From Paradesulfitobacterium ferrireducens (GTDB taxonomy: Bacteria > Bacillota > Desulfitobacteriia > Desulfitobacteriales > Desulfitobacteriaceae): DNA of 64,000 nucleotides. Below the pieces are notes generated by a model that was not told where the DNA came from, did no database searches, and saw only the letters and a program-made list of their open reading frames with translations. Below are positions 8,456 through 17,435 of the stretch, piece after piece (positions within the stretch are counted from its first letter, which is position 1; each line of letters opens with the position of its first letter). A program made the position numbers and the translations under genes. The stretch covers positions 1 to 64,000 of the forward strand of contig NZ_JAFLRH010000030.1 in the NCBI RefSeq assembly GCF_017310645.1. Reading direction: 5' to 3'.

Positions 8456-9522
8456 CCCCGTTTGTTCCCCCTTGCCAACAGATAGAGAAAAAGGGGTGCC
8501 CCTAAAAAGGAAGTCACGGCCCCGACCGGCAGCACGACCGGAGCGATGATCCGCCGCGCCAGGGTATCAGCGGCCAGAAGCAAAAGCGCACCCATCACGC
8601 TCGATGCCGGGATGAGAAAGCGGTGATCCCCACCGAGGACGCGGCGCATCATATGCGGTGCTACCAAGCCGATAAATCCAATCACCCCAAGAAAAGAGAC
8701 GGTGGTGGCCGTAATTAAAGAGGAAAAGAGCATGCCTAAAAAACGGGTTTTCTCCACCTCTACCCCCAAGCCTTTGGCTGTCTCTTCCCCGCTATCCAGA
8801 GCATTATAGTTCCAGCGGTTAAATAGAAAATAACTGAGTGTTAAGAGCACGACGCCCGCCATGATCCCCAATTCCGTCCAGGAAGCCCGGCCTAAATCCC
8901 CAAACGTCCAGAACACCACAGAAGCAACCTGCACATCGCTGGCAAAATACTGCAGGATCATGGTGGCTGCGCCAAAAAGTGAGCTTAGCGCGACCCCCGC
9001 TAAGACGATTGCCTCCGGGGAAACCCCTTTATACTTGGCCAGCAAAAGGATGACCATGGTTGTCAGCATGGAGGCAACAAAAGCCGATAAGGTGACCAGG
9101 TACGGATTGTTGATCAGAACGGCGTCCGCACTCGTACTCTGTATGCTCCCGGCACCCAAAGCAACGATCGCGACAGCGGCCCCAAACGCTGCTCCTTGGG
9201 CGATCCCCAAGGTTGAGGGGGAAGCCAGCGGATTCCTCAGGATATTCTGCATCACCGTCCCCGCCACGGCCAAACCCACCCCGGCCACCATTGCAGCCAG
9301 CACCCGTGGCAGGCGAATCTGCCAAACAATGATTCCCGCATTTCCTTCCACCCGCCCTAATAAAGCGGCAAGCACCTGGGCGAGGGACAGCTCTGCTGAT
9401 CCGGCACTCACCGCATACAGTCCGACGATCACTGTCAGAGCAATTAACCCAGCGATAATCCGGAGCTTCCTCCGGGTATAGGAAAAATACCCCTTTGACA
9501 GGAGCACTTTCGTTGCCGCCAT
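8452..9522 (-). CDS. FecCD-family permease of an iron-complex/cobalamin-type importer
   Basis: This 356-residue, roughly ten-helix membrane protein carries the family blocks LPRVLAAMVAGVGLAVAGTV, NPLASPSTLGIAQGA, GVALSSLFGA and VAPHMMRR, plus the coupling region DSGEETAKGLGVEV. I start at the ATG at 9522, preceded by GGGGGGATAGG. It forms the dimeric channel with the ATPase downstream and receives substrate from the lipoprotein encoded upstream. A small relic of a close paralogue lies at 1192-1257. Confidence 0.9.
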   Translation of the reverse strand: MAATKVLLSKGYFSYTRRKLRIIAGLIALTVIVGLYAVSAGSAELSLAQVLAALLGRVEGNAGIIVWQIRLPRVLAAMVAGVGLAVAGTVMQNILRNPLASPSTLGIAQGAAFGAAVAIVALGAGSIQSTSADAVLINNPYLVTLSAFVASMLTTMVILLLAKYKGVSPEAIVLAGVALSSLFGAATMILQYFASDVQVASVVFWTFGDLGRASWTELGIMAGVVLLTLSYFLFNRWNYNALDSGEETAKGLGVEVEKTRFLGMLFSSLITATTVSFLGVIGFIGLVAPHMMRRVLGGDHRFLIPASSVMGALLLLAADTLARRIIAPVVLPVGAVTSFLGAPLFLYLLARGNKRG

Positions 9523-9622
9523 ACCTATCCCCCCGCGTCCAATCATGATTCTGCTAATCATTACTCAGTTAGTCCCAGTTGGGCTCCAGCCTCAAAAACC
9601 CCGCTGCCTCCGCTGGCAAAGC

Positions 9623-10759
9623 TTACGGATGAATCAAATCAAGTTTCTTGAATCCGGGATAATCCTTAACCATTTGTTCATAGAGGGGTTTTCCCAGGAG
9701 AAAAGTGTAGATTTCATCACTCTTTTGGATCGGATCAATATCCTGAAATTGCTCCGGGAACATCACTTTCCCGGCATAATAAGCATCCGCCAAAGCCGTA
9801 TCGATGTTGGTGGTATAAAAATTATAGGGAATCTGACCATATACCTGCCCATTTTTGACCGCACGCAGAGACTGGTAAAAGGCCGGGTTCTTCTGCACAT
9901 CGGTCAGCACCAAACTGTACCCTCCTTCATCAATAAAGAGGATGTCCGGATCCCAGCTCAAGAGCTTCTCGCGTTCGATCATCAAGCTGCCGCTTTTTCC
10001 GGTCTCATCCACGACATTCCGAGCCCCGATGGCCAGAAACGGCGGGTACTTGGCCTGAGTGCTTTCAATCCCGTGGGTTCCTTTCATGCCCAAGGCTCCT
10101 ACATAAACTTTCGGCTTGGTGGCATCCGGAATTCCTTGTGTACGTGTTGCCAAATCATTCTGTATTTTTTTCAGGTAAGCTACGACTTCTTCGGACCGCT
10201 GTTCTACCCCGATCACTTTACCGATCAGTTCCAGAGAACGATAGACATTTTCATCGAATGTTGCCAATTGCCCGTAACTCAAGACCACGACCGGAATCCC
10301 AGTCTTGGCCTGCAGTTTATCCGCCTTGGCCTTATCTGCCAAATAGGTTACAAAAATAACATCCGGTTTCACACTCAGCAGCTTTTCTTCATCCGGCACG
10401 GAATCCGGTCCGCCCTGCCCAATCGTCGGCAGGGTCTTCAGTTCCGGATGGGCCAGCATGTAAGGCTTTCCTGTTGATGCTTGCTTCTCCATCTCCTCAA
10501 TGCCCACCACCCGGTCTGTCCCTTTGGCGTAAGCCACCAGCCTTAATGTTCCCGGTCCGATGGCAACAATCCGTTGAGCCGGAGTTTTTACTTGCACCTC
10601 GCGTCCGGCCAAATCCGTTACCGCCTTCATTGCGGGATTTGCGGAATTTCCTGCACCGCCTTCTTTGCCACTTGGAGCCGTGCCACAACCGGCCAATGCC
10701 AAGCCTATGAGCAGCAGGCTGAGAAGCCAAGCACTCCCCTTCATGAGCTTTCTGTACAT
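9623..10759 (-). CDS. Substrate-binding lipoprotein (BtuF/FecB-like)
   Basis: The N-terminus (MYRKLMKGSAWLLSLLLIGL) ends in a lipobox LALAGCG, so the mature protein is anchored outside the membrane by Cys. Then come the two lobes of a TroA/BtuF periplasmic-binding fold, starting VTDLAGREVQVKTPAQRIVA and including VKPDVIFVTYLADKAKADKL and DPDILFIDEGGYSLV. It is about 378 residues from the ATG at 10759; a GTG four codons earlier is alternative. This large clade with a DPDILFIDEGG-type second lobe is often annotated as iron-complex or molybdate/tungstate-related. The ligand cannot be assigned by eye. Confidence 0.85.
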   Translation of the reverse strand: MYRKLMKGSAWLLSLLLIGLALAGCGTAPSGKEGGAGNSANPAMKAVTDLAGREVQVKTPAQRIVAIGPGTLRLVAYAKGTDRVVGIEEMEKQASTGKPYMLAHPELKTLPTIGQGGPDSVPDEEKLLSVKPDVIFVTYLADKAKADKLQAKTGIPVVVLSYGQLATFDENVYRSLELIGKVIGVEQRSEEVVAYLKKIQNDLATRTQGIPDATKPKVYVGALGMKGTHGIESTQAKYPPFLAIGARNVVDETGKSGSLMIEREKLLSWDPDILFIDEGGYSLVLTDVQKNPAFYQSLRAVKNGQVYGQIPYNFYTTNIDTALADAYYAGKVMFPEQFQDIDPIQKSDEIYTFLLGKPLYEQMVKDYPGFKKLDLIHP

Positions 10760-10816
10760 TTTCTTTATCACCCTTCCTCTCTCATAATGTATCTTTTTTT
10801 CAAGATGCCCGGCTTC

Positions 10817-11464
10817 CTACTTATTAAGCACCAAAACCCTGGACTCATATTTTTCCGCGCACTCCGGACAGGCGATCTTGCCCTCGCGCACGTGTGCCCT
10901 CTGCTCCATCACGCCCTCACCACAGAACGCACACGGCACGGTCGGATTCAGCTTCGGTCCCCCGGGCAACGCGATCTGGACTCTGCGCCAGACGAAGAAT
11001 TCTGCGGCTTCCCCCTCGACAATACGCCGGGCCAGTTCCCGCTGTCCGGCTTGGAAAGCTGCAACCTCCTCGTCAGAACCAATCCCCGCCATGACCTTTG
11101 CCCGCAATTCCTGATGGGATTTGTTTTCCAATACTCCAAATTTCAGAGCTACTCTGACACCTTGTCCGTCAGCGCGGCGCACAAAGGTAAACACTTGCTT
11201 GCCGTGATCGCGAAACAGCAGGTTCCCTTTGCCAAATGTACAGCCGGTCAGCACCTGCACCGCATCCACCCCGCAAGCATCATTCTGAACGATCGCCACA
11301 ATCTCGCCTAGGTCCACCCCTTGTTGCGTACACCACTCTCTCAATTCCCCCATCCCGATCTGTACAGCTTTGTAACCGATTGCCAAACCGGGACAGATAT
11401 GCCCATGAAACTCCACACAGCGCTGCCAATCATCCTTAATCAGTATGTCTTTCTCCATCATCAT
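10817..11464 (-). CDS. FmdE-like protein with C-terminal zinc ribbon
   Basis: The 215-residue protein has the FmdE domain: CVEFHGHICPGLAIGYKAVQ with the CxxxHGHxCPG metal/cofactor motif, then VAIVQNDACGVDAVQVLTGC and FGKGNLLFRDHGKQVFTF. It ends in a zinc ribbon with Cys in CAFCGEG and CPEC. FmdE was named from the formylmethanofuran dehydrogenase operon. In bacteria such proteins occur with molybdenum/tungsten or iron-complex importers and their biochemical role is unsettled. It is the first gene of the minus-strand importer operon, 58 nt before the lipoprotein. A role in sensing or handling the imported metal complex is inference. Confidence 0.8.
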   Translation of the reverse strand: MMMEKDILIKDDWQRCVEFHGHICPGLAIGYKAVQIGMGELREWCTQQGVDLGEIVAIVQNDACGVDAVQVLTGCTFGKGNLLFRDHGKQVFTFVRRADGQGVRVALKFGVLENKSHQELRAKVMAGIGSDEEVAAFQAGQRELARRIVEGEAAEFFVWRRVQIALPGGPKLNPTVPCAFCGEGVMEQRAHVREGKIACPECAEKYESRVLVLNK

Positions 11465-11567
11465 TCACCCCGTTAAATTATTTTTTAAACCTTTCAAAAA
11501 ATCGCCGCCTGCCGCATCCAGCCTCGGTCTGCCGAATCTAATAAACATAAGAAAAGACAATCCATAT

Positions 11568-11626
11568 AAAAAAACCATGGCATCATCCAGCGCCATCGTG
11601 CTGCCGCTGAAAGACCTCCATGGTCC
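11568..11626 (-). terminator. Leader hairpin A before fmdE
   Basis: On the minus strand ACCATGGAGG..., an internal GC-rich part and ...GCCATGGT are followed by seven Ts, about 105 nt before the fmdE start. It resembles hairpin B at 11835-11888 in its first 13 bases (CCATGGAGGTCTT). It may be an attenuator of the importer operon. Confidence 0.5.
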
Positions 11627-11834
11627 CATCCAACTATTTGCATTTACTTGTTAATCTATTGGCTTTATTTGCCACAATGCTATTCAGTCGGGAACGTTAT
11701 CCTTCATGCTCATGAGCGATGCCCAGAAGATGACTGATCAGATGGCTCCGGTCCTCTCAATCGTCGAACCGGCCGTCATTGGCATCTTCTTTAACCAAAG
11801 AATATTGTGGCTCACCGCAAGCCCCGCTCCACAG

Positions 11835-11888
11835 AAAAAAGGCCATGGAGCTGCCGTACCCGGTCAAGACCTCCATGGCCTTTTTTTT
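11835..11888. terminator. Strong bidirectional hairpin B between fmdE and the hydrogenase genes
   Basis: AAAAAAGGCCATGGAG pairs perfectly with CTCCATGGCCTTTTTT around a loop of about 20 bases, giving a terminator-like hairpin in both directions. The intergenic stretch 11465-12166 holds this, hairpin A and the hydrogenase promoter region. No gene is visible; one open frame between the hairpins has an in-frame stop on the minus strand and no recognisable family. Confidence 0.75.
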
Positions 11889-12166
11889 CATCATTTATTT
11901 CTTTCTTACTTAATTTTTAATTCTTCATTCGATTCCGTTTTCCTGCTAACACAATAAAAATTTTCTATGTTTTTTTCTTCAGTTTTGGCAGGGCCTTAAT
12001 TCTTGCCGTGTCAGGGATAAGCCCCGAGTTCCTAGCCCTTCTGAATATGTTACGGAGAATGATCATAGACTCAGGTCTTGGGCCGGTAGTATTCATCTGC
12101 AATCCGGATAATTAAGGCGAATTTGGTCAACCTTAAAAGTGAACTACTGTAACGGCGGAGGTCAAG

Positions 12167-12739
12167 GTGGAACAAGAGCGTACGATTGAAATTCGACATG
12201 AGCCGGAAACCCATAGAGGTTTTGAGCCGGAGATTCAGGAACGCCCGCACGGCAATTGCTGTTGTCCTTCTCCCCAAGAACAGGATCAGCTCTACCGCCG
12301 GCTCGATGAATATATCGACAGCCTGGCAGGCCAAGAAGGAGTGCTGATTCGGGTGCTTCATCACGCTCAAAACCTGTTCGGCCACTTGGCGCGGGAAGTC
12401 CAGATTCATATCGCCCGGCGGCTCAGCCTCTCTCTGGCTGAGGTATACGGTGTTGTCAGCTTTTATCATTATTTTACAACTGAACCCAAAGCCAAATATA
12501 CGGTGGAAGTCTGTATGGGAACCGCGTGTTATGTCAAAGGAGCGGCAAACATCATTGCGGAAGTGGAAAAAGAACTGGGCATAAAAGTAGGGCAGATGAC
12601 CAAGGATCAAAAGTTCGGCTTACAGGTCTCGCGCTGTATTGGCGCGTGTGGTCTGGCTCCCGTGATGGTGATCGGGGAAGATATTCACGGAAGGCTCAAA
12701 CCGGAAATGGTGGCGGACATTCTCAAGCAGTACAACTAG
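12167..12739 (+). CDS. hndA: NADP-reducing/bifurcating hydrogenase subunit A (NuoE-like, [2Fe-2S])
   Basis: The thioredoxin-like 24-kDa subunit carries the [2Fe-2S] ligands in VCMGTACYVKGA and CIGACGLAP. The N-terminal helical part DEYIDSLAGQEGVLIRVLHH is typical of NuoE/HndA. The start is a GTG at 12167 with GGCGGAGG upstream. The first 35 or so residues (MEQERTIEIRHEPETHRG) form a non-conserved extension. It is the first gene of a plus-strand hndABCD operon encoding a cytoplasmic [FeFe] hydrogenase that exchanges electrons between H2, NAD(P)H and probably ferredoxin. Confidence 0.92.
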   Translation: MEQERTIEIRHEPETHRGFEPEIQERPHGNCCCPSPQEQDQLYRRLDEYIDSLAGQEGVLIRVLHHAQNLFGHLAREVQIHIARRLSLSLAEVYGVVSFYHYFTTEPKAKYTVEVCMGTACYVKGAANIIAEVEKELGIKVGQMTKDQKFGLQVSRCIGACGLAPVMVIGEDIHGRLKPEMVADILKQYN

Positions 12740-12791
12740 AAATCCTGTACGAGTGTTGAATTTTGCACGGGAAGTCAGGGAGGCACAGCCT

Positions 12792-13160
12792 ATGGATTCG
12801 ATCAATGAATTGTATGAGATTCGTGAGCGGGTTTTAGCAGCAAAACAGGGCCGGATTCTGATCAGCATGGGGACTTGCGGGGTCGCAGCCGGAGCCAGGA
12901 GTACGTTGCGGGCCAGCCAGGAGGAACTTGCCAACCGGCACCTTGATGGTTGGGAGATTCAACAAACAGGCTGTCTGGGCTTATGTGACCGGGAACCGAT
13001 ATTGATCGTCGAGAAGCCGGATGAGCCGAGAGTTGTTTACCATGGAGTTGATGGGGAGAGAGCCAGGCAGATTGTGGCTAATCATATCGTGAACAATTAT
13101 ATTGTCGGGGACTGGGTTCTGCCGGAAGACTCCTCTTCTTTTTCAAATCAATTATCCTAA
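12792..13160 (+). CDS. hndB: Hydrogenase subunit B ([2Fe-2S] thioredoxin-like)
   Basis: This is a small thioredoxin-like [2Fe-2S] subunit of about 122 residues, with Cys in ISMGTCGVAAGA and TGCLGLCDREP. The ATG at 12792 has AGGGAGG seven or so bases before it and gives the family N-terminus MDSINELYEIRERV. A TTG at 12753 would add 13 unsupported residues. It lies between hndA and hndC, as in Desulfovibrio HndABCD and Thermotoga-type bifurcating hydrogenases. Confidence 0.9.
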   Translation: MDSINELYEIRERVLAAKQGRILISMGTCGVAAGARSTLRASQEELANRHLDGWEIQQTGCLGLCDREPILIVEKPDEPRVVYHGVDGERARQIVANHIVNNYIVGDWVLPEDSSSFSNQLS

Positions 13161-13180
13161 AACCGCAGAGGTGAGAGAGT

Positions 13181-15082
13181 TTGCCCCATTACCGTCATCA
13201 TGTTCTGGTCTGCCAGGGTACGGGTTGTTTATCTTCCGGAAGTACGGGAGTCTTAAAAAGTTTAGAAGCGGAGATTAAGGCCCAAGGTTTAAATGATCAG
13301 GTCAGGGTTGTTAAATCCGGCTGTTTTGGCTTTTGCATGCAAGGTCCCGTGATGATTGTCTATCCGGAAGGGGTTTTCTACACCAAAGTTCACCCCGCCG
13401 ATGTGCCGGAAATCGTCGGGAAGCATTTAAAAGGCGGTCAAACCGTAGAACGGTTGCTTTTCCGCGATCCGGTGACCAAGCAGCCGGTAGAGGAATTTGG
13501 TGACATTCAGTTCTTTAAAGGACAAAAGCGTCTCGTCTTACAAAATTGCGGCTCCATTAATCCGGAAAACATTGAAGAATACATTGCCAAGGACGGTTAT
13601 TTCGCCTTAGCCAAAGTCTTGACTCACATGACTCCGGAACAGGTGATCGATGAAGTGAAAAAATCCGGGTTGCGGGGCCGGGGAGGGGGTGGGTTCCCCA
13701 CCGGGCGCAAATGGGAGTTTGCCCGAAAAGCATTAGGCGAGCCCAAGTATGTGATCTGCAATGCCGATGAGGGTGATCCGGGGGCCTTTATGGACAGAAG
13801 CATCCTGGAGGGGGATCCTCACGCTGTGCTTGAAGCGATGTGCATTGCCGGTTATGCCGTTGGGGCCAAGCAAGGTTATGTCTATGTCAGGGCAGAGTAC
13901 CCGGTGGCGGTGAAACGCCTGGAAATTGCCATCGAACAAGCACGCACGAAAGGCCTGCTGGGGAAGAAACTTTTTGGGACAGATTTTTATTTTAACATCG
14001 AGATTCGTTTAGGGGCGGGCGCTTTTGTCTGCGGAGAGGAAACCTCTCTTATCCGTTCGATTCAGGGCCTGCGCGGGGAACCCCGTCCACGTCCGCCTTT
14101 TCCGGCAGCAGAAGGTCTTTGGGGAAAACCTACCCTCATTAACAACGTTGAGACTTTGGCCAATATTCCCCACATTATCCGCAACGGCAGCAAAGCCTTT
14201 GCGGCGATAGGGACCGAGCGCAGCAAGGGAACCAAAGTATTTGCGCTGGCGGGCAAGATACATAATACCGGACTGATTGAAGTCCCAATGGGGACAACTT
14301 TGAGAGAAGTTATTTTTAACTTAGGCGGAGGGATTCCGGAAGGCAAAAAATTTAAGGCCGCCCAAACCGGCGGCCCTTCCGGAGGCTGCCTGACCGAGGA
14401 ACATCTGGATATTTCCTTGGAGTATGATACGCTCTTGGAAGTTGGTTCAATGATGGGTTCAGGCGGCTTGATTGTGATGGACGAAGACAGCTGCATGGTC
14501 GATGTGGCCCGCTTTTACCTGGAATTCACACGCGACGAATCCTGCGGCAAGTGCACGCCTTGCCGGATCGGCACCAAGCGCATGCTGGAAATCCTCACCC
14601 GGATAACGGAAGGCAAAGGCACGGACAAAGACCTGACTGATCTGGAAGAACTGGCCCAAGTGGTTAAAGAAGATTCCCTCTGCGGTCTTGGGGTATCCGC
14701 ACCGAATCCGGTATTATCCACTCTGAGGTACTTCCGCCATGAATATGAGGCTCACATCTTTGCCAAGCACTGCCCGGCAGGAGTATGCAAGGAACTGCAG
14801 GCCTATGCCATCGATCCCGAAATGTGCAAGGCCTGCGGGATTTGCCGGCGGGAATGCCCCTCCCAGGCCATCAAAGGGGCGCCTAAGGAACCCCATGTCA
14901 TAGAAACGGAGAAGTGCTCCCAATGCGGCCTCTGCCTGTCCAAATGCCCGTTTAAGGCCATTAAGCGCGGCCCGCGTACACGTCCAACGGCTCCTGCCGC
15001 GCCGGATGCGCTCATTGCCGGCAGAGCGGGTGGCTCTCCAGAAAGAATCCATCCGGACAGCAACCAGTCCATCGTCCACTGA
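13181..15082 (+). CDS. hndC: Hydrogenase flavoprotein subunit C (NuoF-like, FMN/NAD(P), Fe-S)
   Basis: The 633-residue subunit has, in order: a thioredoxin-like [2Fe-2S] domain (VCQGTGCLSSGS and CFGFCMQGP); the FMN/NADH core with GLRGRGGGGFPTGRKWEF, YVICNADEGDPGAFMDR and GAGAFVCGEETSLIRS; a [4Fe-4S] site in ESCGKCTPCRIGTKRM; and two C-terminal ferredoxin clusters (CKACGICRRECP, CSQCGLCLSKCP). It oxidises or reduces NAD(P) and is the presumed site of electron bifurcation. Translation starts at a TTG (13181) with GAGGTGAGAGAG ahead. The last 35 residues after the second ferredoxin cluster are low-complexity. Confidence 0.93.
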   Translation: MPHYRHHVLVCQGTGCLSSGSTGVLKSLEAEIKAQGLNDQVRVVKSGCFGFCMQGPVMIVYPEGVFYTKVHPADVPEIVGKHLKGGQTVERLLFRDPVTKQPVEEFGDIQFFKGQKRLVLQNCGSINPENIEEYIAKDGYFALAKVLTHMTPEQVIDEVKKSGLRGRGGGGFPTGRKWEFARKALGEPKYVICNADEGDPGAFMDRSILEGDPHAVLEAMCIAGYAVGAKQGYVYVRAEYPVAVKRLEIAIEQARTKGLLGKKLFGTDFYFNIEIRLGAGAFVCGEETSLIRSIQGLRGEPRPRPPFPAAEGLWGKPTLINNVETLANIPHIIRNGSKAFAAIGTERSKGTKVFALAGKIHNTGLIEVPMGTTLREVIFNLGGGIPEGKKFKAAQTGGPSGGCLTEEHLDISLEYDTLLEVGSMMGSGGLIVMDEDSCMVDVARFYLEFTRDESCGKCTPCRIGTKRMLEILTRITEGKGTDKDLTDLEELAQVVKEDSLCGLGVSAPNPVLSTLRYFRHEYEAHIFAKHCPAGVCKELQAYAIDPEMCKACGICRRECPSQAIKGAPKEPHVIETEKCSQCGLCLSKCPFKAIKRGPRTRPTAPAAPDALIAGRAGGSPERIHPDSNQSIVH

Positions 15083-15097
15083 GAAGGGGGAAAGACC

Positions 15098-16915
15098 ATG
15101 GTTTCTTTAACCATCGACAATCAGCCGCTCGAGGTGGAAGAGGGCACGACAGCCTTGGAAGCGGCTCAGGCTTTAGGAATTGATATCCCGACTCTCTGTT
15201 ATTTAAAAGAAGTCAATGTTATTGCCTCCTGCCGGATTTGTCTGGTTGAGGTTGAGGGGCATAAAAACCTTGTGGCTTCCTGTGCCCTGCCTGTTGCGGA
15301 AGGGATGGCCATACGTACCCGTACTCCCCATGTGCTCCATGCCCGCAAGAAAGTGCTGGAACTGCTCCTTTCCGACCATCCCTTTGATTGCCTGACCTGC
15401 TTCCGCAACGGAAACTGTGAACTGCAGACGCTGGCCCGGGAAATGAACGTCCATGGCCTGCAATGGGAAGGAGAAAGAGGAGTTTTTGCCGTTGATGATT
15501 TGTCCCCTTCCCTGGTCCGGGAACCGAGCAAATGTATTCGCTGCCGGCGCTGCGTCACCGTCTGCCGGGATGTCCTGACTGTCAGCATTTATGACATGCT
15601 GCACCGTGGTTTTGATTCGGTTGCAGGTCCTGCTTTTAATGACAGCCTCCTGGATACCCCCTGCATTACCTGCGGTCAGTGCATTTTGGTCTGTCCGACC
15701 GCTGCCTTGCACGAGAAGGATGACACGGACAAGGTATGGCGGGCGCTCGAAAACCCGGATCTCCATGTCGTGGTCCAAACCGCGCCCTCCATCCGCGTGA
15801 GCCTGGGAGAAGAATTCGGCTTGCCTCAAGGTGAGCTGGTGGTCGGGAAGATGGTCGCAGCCTTGCGCCGTTTGGGATTTAACAAGGTTTTTGACGACTG
15901 TTTCGGGGCGGATGTCTGCATCATGGAAGAAGGCCAGGAACTGTTATCCCGCTTAGAAGGCAACGGCGGCCCTTTACCGCAGTTTACTTCGTGTTGCCCG
16001 GGCTGGGTGAAATTCTGCGAGAATTTTTACCCGGAGCTCATCCCGCATTTGTCTTCGACCAAAAGCCCCCAGCAGATCTTCGGGGCTTTAACCAAGACTT
16101 ACTATGCTCAGTTGGCCGGCATTCCACCGGAAAAAATCTTTAGTGTTTCGATCATGCCTTGCGTGGCCAAGAAATTTGAGGCGGGGAGACCGGAGCACCG
16201 GGATAGCGGCTACCGGGACGTTGACGCGGTTTTAACAACCCGGGAGCTGGCACGGATGATCCGGATGAGCGGAATCAATTTTGCCGACTTGCCCGACGAG
16301 GAATTTGACAGTCCGATGGGAGAGGCCAGCGGAGCGGGGGTGATTTTCGGAGCATCCGGCGGCGTGATGGAAGCCGCTTTGCGCACGGTTTATGAAAAAA
16401 TCAACGGAACTGAGATCCCGGAAGAAGATCTGGAAAAAATCCGCTCCTTCAATGAAGTGCGGGAAGCGGAGTTTAAACTCGGCGACCGCACGATTCGGGT
16501 GGCGGTGGCCAGAAACATCGGGGAGGGCCGCAAGTTATGTGAACGTGTCAAGAATGATAAAGAACACCGGTATGACTTTATTGAAATAATGGCTTGTCCC
16601 GGAGCCTGTGTCGGGGGTGGTGGCCAGCCGATTTATTCCAATCTGGATAAATGGAGTCTGCAGATGGACTTCCGCAAGTCCCGGGCCAAGGGGTTATTTA
16701 AGTCTGATTCTGAGAAAAAGTACAGGAAGTCTCATGAAAACCCTTATGTGCTTAAACTCTACGAAGATTTCCTGGGAGAACCCAACAGTGAGAAAGCCCA
16801 CAGCCTGTTGCACACAGGCCATAAAGCGCGCCCGCTCTACACTTGTGAGGGAACGTATGCCGGAGATAAAGTGGAGCACCGTCACTACCGGGAAGAGCAG
16901 GGGTATCTTCATTGA
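15098..16915 (+). CDS. hndD: [FeFe] hydrogenase catalytic subunit D
   Basis: The 605-residue protein starts with a plant-type [2Fe-2S] domain (CYLKEVNVIASCRICLVEV), a His-Cys3 [4Fe-4S] site (DHPFDCLTCFRNGNC) and two ferredoxin clusters (CIRCRRCVTVC, CITCGQCILVCP). The H-cluster motifs follow: FTSCCPGWVKFCENFYPE (L1), IMPCVAKKFEA (L2) and MACPGACVGGGGQP (L3). The small-subunit-like C-terminal end is fused. The L1 motif is the TSCCPGW form typical of group A hydrogenases. It is 15 nt downstream of hndC. No clear terminator follows. Confidence 0.96.
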   Translation: MVSLTIDNQPLEVEEGTTALEAAQALGIDIPTLCYLKEVNVIASCRICLVEVEGHKNLVASCALPVAEGMAIRTRTPHVLHARKKVLELLLSDHPFDCLTCFRNGNCELQTLAREMNVHGLQWEGERGVFAVDDLSPSLVREPSKCIRCRRCVTVCRDVLTVSIYDMLHRGFDSVAGPAFNDSLLDTPCITCGQCILVCPTAALHEKDDTDKVWRALENPDLHVVVQTAPSIRVSLGEEFGLPQGELVVGKMVAALRRLGFNKVFDDCFGADVCIMEEGQELLSRLEGNGGPLPQFTSCCPGWVKFCENFYPELIPHLSSTKSPQQIFGALTKTYYAQLAGIPPEKIFSVSIMPCVAKKFEAGRPEHRDSGYRDVDAVLTTRELARMIRMSGINFADLPDEEFDSPMGEASGAGVIFGASGGVMEAALRTVYEKINGTEIPEEDLEKIRSFNEVREAEFKLGDRTIRVAVARNIGEGRKLCERVKNDKEHRYDFIEIMACPGACVGGGGQPIYSNLDKWSLQMDFRKSRAKGLFKSDSEKKYRKSHENPYVLKLYEDFLGEPNSEKAHSLLHTGHKARPLYTCEGTYAGDKVEHRHYREEQGYLH

Positions 16916-16933
16916 AGTTTGGAAAAAATTTTA

Positions 16934-17230
16934 TTATTTTTGGTTGGATCGATATTGGGAAGGAGTAATACCCTCATACTTTTTAAATACCGCCGAAAAG
17001 TAACTACTGGAGCTAAAACCGGTTGCTGCCGCAATTTGCTCGATTGTCTCAAGTGGGATTCTCAAGCGTTGTTTCGCCTTTTCCAGCCGCACTTGGGTCA
17101 AATATTCCGTAAATACTCTGCCCGTCTTCTTATTGAATAGACGGCTTAAATAAGCAGGACTGAGGTGCACGTGAGCTGCTACTTGATCAAGTGTAATCTT
17201 ATTCGCATGATTGCTTTTAATGATAATCAT
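16934..17230 (-). pseudogene. AraC-type helix-turn-helix domain, fragment
   Basis: The 98 residues form a complete AraC/XylS DNA-binding domain with two helix-turn-helix units (LDQVAAHVHLSPAYLSRLFN and IEQIAAATGFSSSSYFSAVF, then KKYEGITPSQYR). A TAA lies eight codons upstream of the first ATG and no effector domain remains. Intact regulators have an N-terminal sensor. It ends 19 nt from the hndD stop, in convergent orientation. Read as a truncated regulator; a stand-alone DNA-binding protein is possible. Upstream, 17231-17435 has short frames such as QIQEKLEQDWGRAPGRFN, with a shift, that look like further decay but that I cannot name. Confidence 0.55.
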
Positions 17231-17435
17231 GAGAAATGTATCATGTAATAGTTATTGACTGCATAATCGGTTTCTGAAGTTAAACCGGCCCGGCGCTCTT
17301 CCCCAATCTTGTTCCAACTTCTCCTGAATTTGGGGGCTCAAATCCCCGTTCCAGAGCTGACAGGTCTCCCCTGAAATCCTGGCAACACTGCTTGACAACA
17401 ACCTCCCGGTTTGTTTTCAGGCACTCTTTGAATTA

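Noticed and set aside
9545-10477. Plus-strand frame across the binding lipoprotein gene
   Set aside because: Antisense to a clear lipoprotein gene with a lipobox; no recognisable domain.
11574-11888. Molybdenum-cofactor (Moco/tuco) riboswitch upstream of fmdE
   Set aside because: The two short hairpins do not cover the longer conserved multi-stem consensus as I remember it. I report them as plain hairpins with a suggested model scan.
12071-12610. Minus-strand frame across hndA
   Set aside because: It is antisense to hndA, which has complete iron-sulfur motifs and a good ribosome site.
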